Source of the DNA: Bog-473 sp963840245
GTDB taxonomy: Bacteria > Actinomycetota > Acidimicrobiia > Acidimicrobiales > RAAP-2
NCBI GenBank assembly: GCA_963840245.1
Contig: CAWIYI010000006.1
Span: 1-14,458, forward strand
Length of the DNA stretch: 14,458 bases
Reading direction: 5' to 3'
The notes under the pieces were generated by a model. It was not told the origin of the DNA. It searched no databases and saw only the letters and a list, made by a program, of their open reading frames with translations. Within the stretch, counting starts at the first letter, position 1; the number at the start of each line of letters is the position of its first letter. Shown piece after piece: positions 12,639-14,458 of this stretch. The position numbers and the translations under genes are program-made.

Positions 12639-13772
12639 TCACAGGTGTCGGAGTATGTCGTCGACGATGAGACTCGCGGCCGCCGGACACCCCTTGGTGA
12701 AGCCGAAGAATGGACCGAAGTCACGCGTGGAAGCGAAACCAGCGACGTAAAGGCCGGCGACGGACGTCTGGAAGGCCTCGTCGAGAACGGGGAAGCCGTC
12801 GACCACCTCAACACTGCCTGCCAGCCCCTCGAGGTACGGGACACGAGGAAGGTCTGCCTTGTACCCCGTGGCAAAGACGAGACGATCGAACGTCAGATGG
12901 TCTCCACTCGAGAGCGCCACCGAGACCATCCCGCTGTCTCCCACTGCGGCCTTCACGACGTGAGTGCCCGGCCAGCTACGGATTCGCTCGTCGGCAAGGC
13001 GCGGCTCGAGCCACCACTCGAGGCTGAGACGCCCGGCTTTCCAAAACTTCTGGTTGATGTCTCCTTGCTCGGTGGTCGACAGTGATCGCCACCAGCCCCG
13101 ACGACTGATTGTTGCGTCCATGTACGGGTCGACGAACTTCCAGCTCACACGCTCGAAGCGGGGCATGTCGTGCCGGTGGACGATGTCGACGCGCTCGACA
13201 CCGTGTTCGCCCAAAAGCGCCGCCCATTCGTAGGCGCTCTGCCGGCCTCCGACGACCAGGACCCGCGCGCCGGCAAGCTCCTCAAAACGAACGAGATCAC
13301 ACGTGTGGGCACCGACGCCTTCAGGGAGCAGGGTCGCCCACTCGGGGAACTGGCGGAAGTAGGCCGCGCCCGGTGCGACGACGACGACGTCGGCTGCCAT
13401 CTGGGTCCCGTCGTCGAGCGAGGCCACGAATGCGCCGTCATTGCGCTCGAGGAGTGTGACGAGCCGATCGCGGACGGACACGTGCTTTTGCGTCTGGAAC
13501 CAGGCGGCGTACTCCAGGAACAGGGCGATGGGGACAGGATCGATCTGGGCCGAGGAAAGCCTGCGCTCCTCGACGAAGGCCTCAAAGGTGTCAATGCCTG
13601 ACGCATCGATGTGCCAGTCGGTCCCTGAGCGCAGATACATCCCTTCGGGCATGTGGTCGGTCCAGAAGCCCATGGGATGTCCTACGACGACCGTGTCGAT
13701 CCCCCGTTCGATGGCTCGCGCCGCCACGGCTACCCCGTAGGGCCCGGCTCCCACGACCAGCAGCGTTACCAT
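12639..13772 (-). CDS. FAD/NAD(P)H-dependent flavoprotein, FMO-like
   Basis: 377-aa two-dinucleotide-binding-domain oxidoreductase. The FAD Rossmann motif is GAGPYG (8-13), the NAD(P)H motif GGRQSA (175-180, GxGxSA type) and the late ATGY motif 301-304, all as in flavin-dependent monooxygenases and N-hydroxylases. The Baeyer-Villiger fingerprint FxGxxxHxxxW is not present, so the closest general group is the FMO/SidA-like class; substrate unknown. Two ATGs compete: 13778 lies only 3 nt from the AGGAGG site (13787-13782), while 13772 lies 9 nt from it, so the second is preferred. A TAGGGT hexamer (13816-13811, minus strand) is a possible -10. It is transcribed divergently from the MBL-fold hydrolase, with about 300 bp between the starts. 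Confidence 0.88.
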   Translation of the reverse strand: MVTLLVVGAGPYGVAVAARAIERGIDTVVVGHPMGFWTDHMPEGMYLRSGTDWHIDASGIDTFEAFVEERRLSSAQIDPVPIALFLEYAAWFQTQKHVSVRDRLVTLLERNDGAFVASLDDGTQMAADVVVVAPGAAYFRQFPEWATLLPEGVGAHTCDLVRFEELAGARVLVVGGRQSAYEWAALLGEHGVERVDIVHRHDMPRFERVSWKFVDPYMDATISRRGWWRSLSTTEQGDINQKFWKAGRLSLEWWLEPRLADERIRSWPGTHVVKAAVGDSGMVSVALSSGDHLTFDRLVFATGYKADLPRVPYLEGLAGSVEVVDGFPVLDEAFQTSVAGLYVAGFASTRDFGPFFGFTKGCPAAASLIVDDILRHL

Positions 13773-14070
13773 CGCCATCGACCTCCTCTCGCACCGTGGC
13801 GACCGTCTCTACCCTACGAGCCGAAGGTGTCACCCTCCTGTATGACCGGCTCGCCGATGCGGAGCGGGTCCACCGCCTCGGGCCGTATCGGGGCTAGGGC
13901 ACGCCCGTCGCCGGCGGGATGCCCGGCGCGCGGTCCGGGCGCAGAGTCGTCGGGCTGTGAGTCGAGCGTCCGAGCACCCCCGGAGCCATCGGTCCCGACG
14001 CGATCGGTCGTGTCGCCCACATCAGAACGACCTCGTAGCGCGGTTGGTCCCGGTCTGATGGAATTGTGAA
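13773..14070. other. Divergent intergenic region
   Basis: About 300 bp between the flavoprotein (-) and hydrolase (+) starts. It holds the flavoprotein ribosome-binding site (AGGAGG, minus strand 13787-13782) and a TAGGGT -10 candidate. On the hydrolase side an in-frame TGA at 14056-14058 fixes the first possible start at 14071, and no clear ribosome-binding site is seen. Short open frames cross the region, but none has a good start signal or recognisable content. I see no clear palindrome. Confidence 0.5.
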
Positions 14071-14458
14071 ATGAGAGACGACGAAGGGGTAGCGGAATCG
14101 GGGGAGTGGAGGGTCGGCCGCTTTCGCATCAGGAATCTCGTGGAAACAGACGCCAGCGCCGCGGTTCAACAGATCATCAGCCAGGCCTCCCCCGACGCCA
14201 TAGCCGGCATCGCGTGGCTGGCTCCGCACTTTGCAGACACCACGGGACATCTCAAGGGTGTCGTGCAGTCCTTCTTGGTCGCTGACGAAGTTCACCGGAT
14301 CGTGATCGATACGTGCGTGGGCAATGGCAAGCACCGGGAAACGCTCGATGACTTCGACAACCTCCAGACGGACTACCTCAGCCGGTTGAGCCAGTTGGGT
14401 TGGGAGCCCGAGACTGTGACCCATGTGGTGTTCACTCACCTGCATTTCGACCATGTCG
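14071..14458 (+). CDS. Metallo-beta-lactamase-fold hydrolase, 5' part (runs off the window)
   Basis: First 129 residues of an MBL-fold metallohydrolase. After a polar N-terminus come IAWLAPHFADTTGHLKGVVQSFLV, then IVIDTCVGNGKHR and TVTHVVFTHLHFDHV. The metal-binding motif HxHxDH is complete at 123-128 (His123, His125, Asp127, His128). The DTCVGN...R pattern and length before the motif fit the soluble lactonase/esterase-like MBL group known from environmental bacteria, rather than a beta-lactamase; no signal peptide is seen. The start is set by an in-frame stop at 14056, with no ribosome-binding site visible. The remaining two thirds, with the other metal ligands, lie beyond the window. Hydrolysed substrate unknown. 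Confidence 0.88.
   Translation, partial: MRDDEGVAESGEWRVGRFRIRNLVETDASAAVQQIISQASPDAIAGIAWLAPHFADTTGHLKGVVQSFLVADEVHRIVIDTCVGNGKHRETLDDFDNLQTDYLSRLSQLGWEPETVTHVVFTHLHFDHV

Noticed and set aside
13796..13897. 33-codon plus-strand frame in the flavoprotein/hydrolase gap, GTG to TAG
   Set aside because: The translation looks protein-like in part (TLLYDRLADAERVHRLGPYRG region) but there is no ribosome-binding site and no family match I know; it is too short to support, though a decayed gene fragment is possible.
13814..14020. 68-codon minus-strand frame in the same gap
   Set aside because: No start signal, low-complexity composition, no recognised motif.
1..14458. tRNA, rRNA, CRISPR, insertion sequence, attachment site or replication origin
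   Set aside because: I looked on both strands and saw no supporting structure: no spaced repeat arrays, no transposase-like frame and no long terminal inverted repeats.

Overview
The window is high-GC, gene-dense chromosomal DNA with GTG starts, 4-base start/stop overlaps and overlapping antisense reading frames caused by base composition. The SerC and SerA proteins are of the mycobacterial/actinobacterial type (SerA carries the extra domain before ACT) and leuA is the long actinobacterial form. Together these point to an actinobacterium (Actinomycetota), possibly an Acidimicrobiia-like environmental lineage; that finer placement is only an impression. I see no tRNA, rRNA, CRISPR array, insertion sequence or phage gene. 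Most of the window is core metabolism, with small regulated accessory operons on the right.

Layout. (1) 141-1022 (+): short-chain dehydrogenase, preceded by a tandem 22-bp duplication. (2) 3233-1043 (-): a two-gene ABC exporter operon, ATPase then permease, coupled by an ATGA overlap. The permease reading frame is broken by a one-base shift near 1600, and a 15-bp palindrome lies upstream of the ATPase. (3) 3401-7408: an amino-acid block with serC (-) and, divergently, an aspartate aminotransferase and serA (+). SerA oxidises 3-phosphoglycerate and SerC transaminates the product; serB is not in view. (4) 7418-7966: a tiny membrane protein (-) and a VOC-fold protein (+), divergent over 24 bp. 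(5) 7992-10297: a leucine attenuator (short leader peptide with three consecutive Leu codons, a hairpin, an intrinsic terminator), then leuA and a GNAT acetyltransferase overlapping by 4 bp.

(6) 10406-10822: a stand-alone cyclic-nucleotide-binding domain protein. (7) 10868-12495: an ArsR-type repressor behind two adjacent palindromes, followed by an SRPBCC/AHSA1 protein, a conserved hypothetical protein and an ABM-like protein, all tightly packed. (8) 13772-12639 (-): an FAD/NAD(P)H flavoprotein, divergent from (9) a metallo-beta-lactamase-fold hydrolase starting at 14071 and cut by the window end.

The best candidates for new regulation are the leuA attenuator, whose leader peptide may be made from a leaderless transcript, and the duplicated palindrome in front of the ArsR operon. 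No wholly new multi-gene system is evident. The least characterised parts are the ArsR/SRPBCC/hypothetical/ABM-like operon and the flavoprotein/hydrolase divergent pair.
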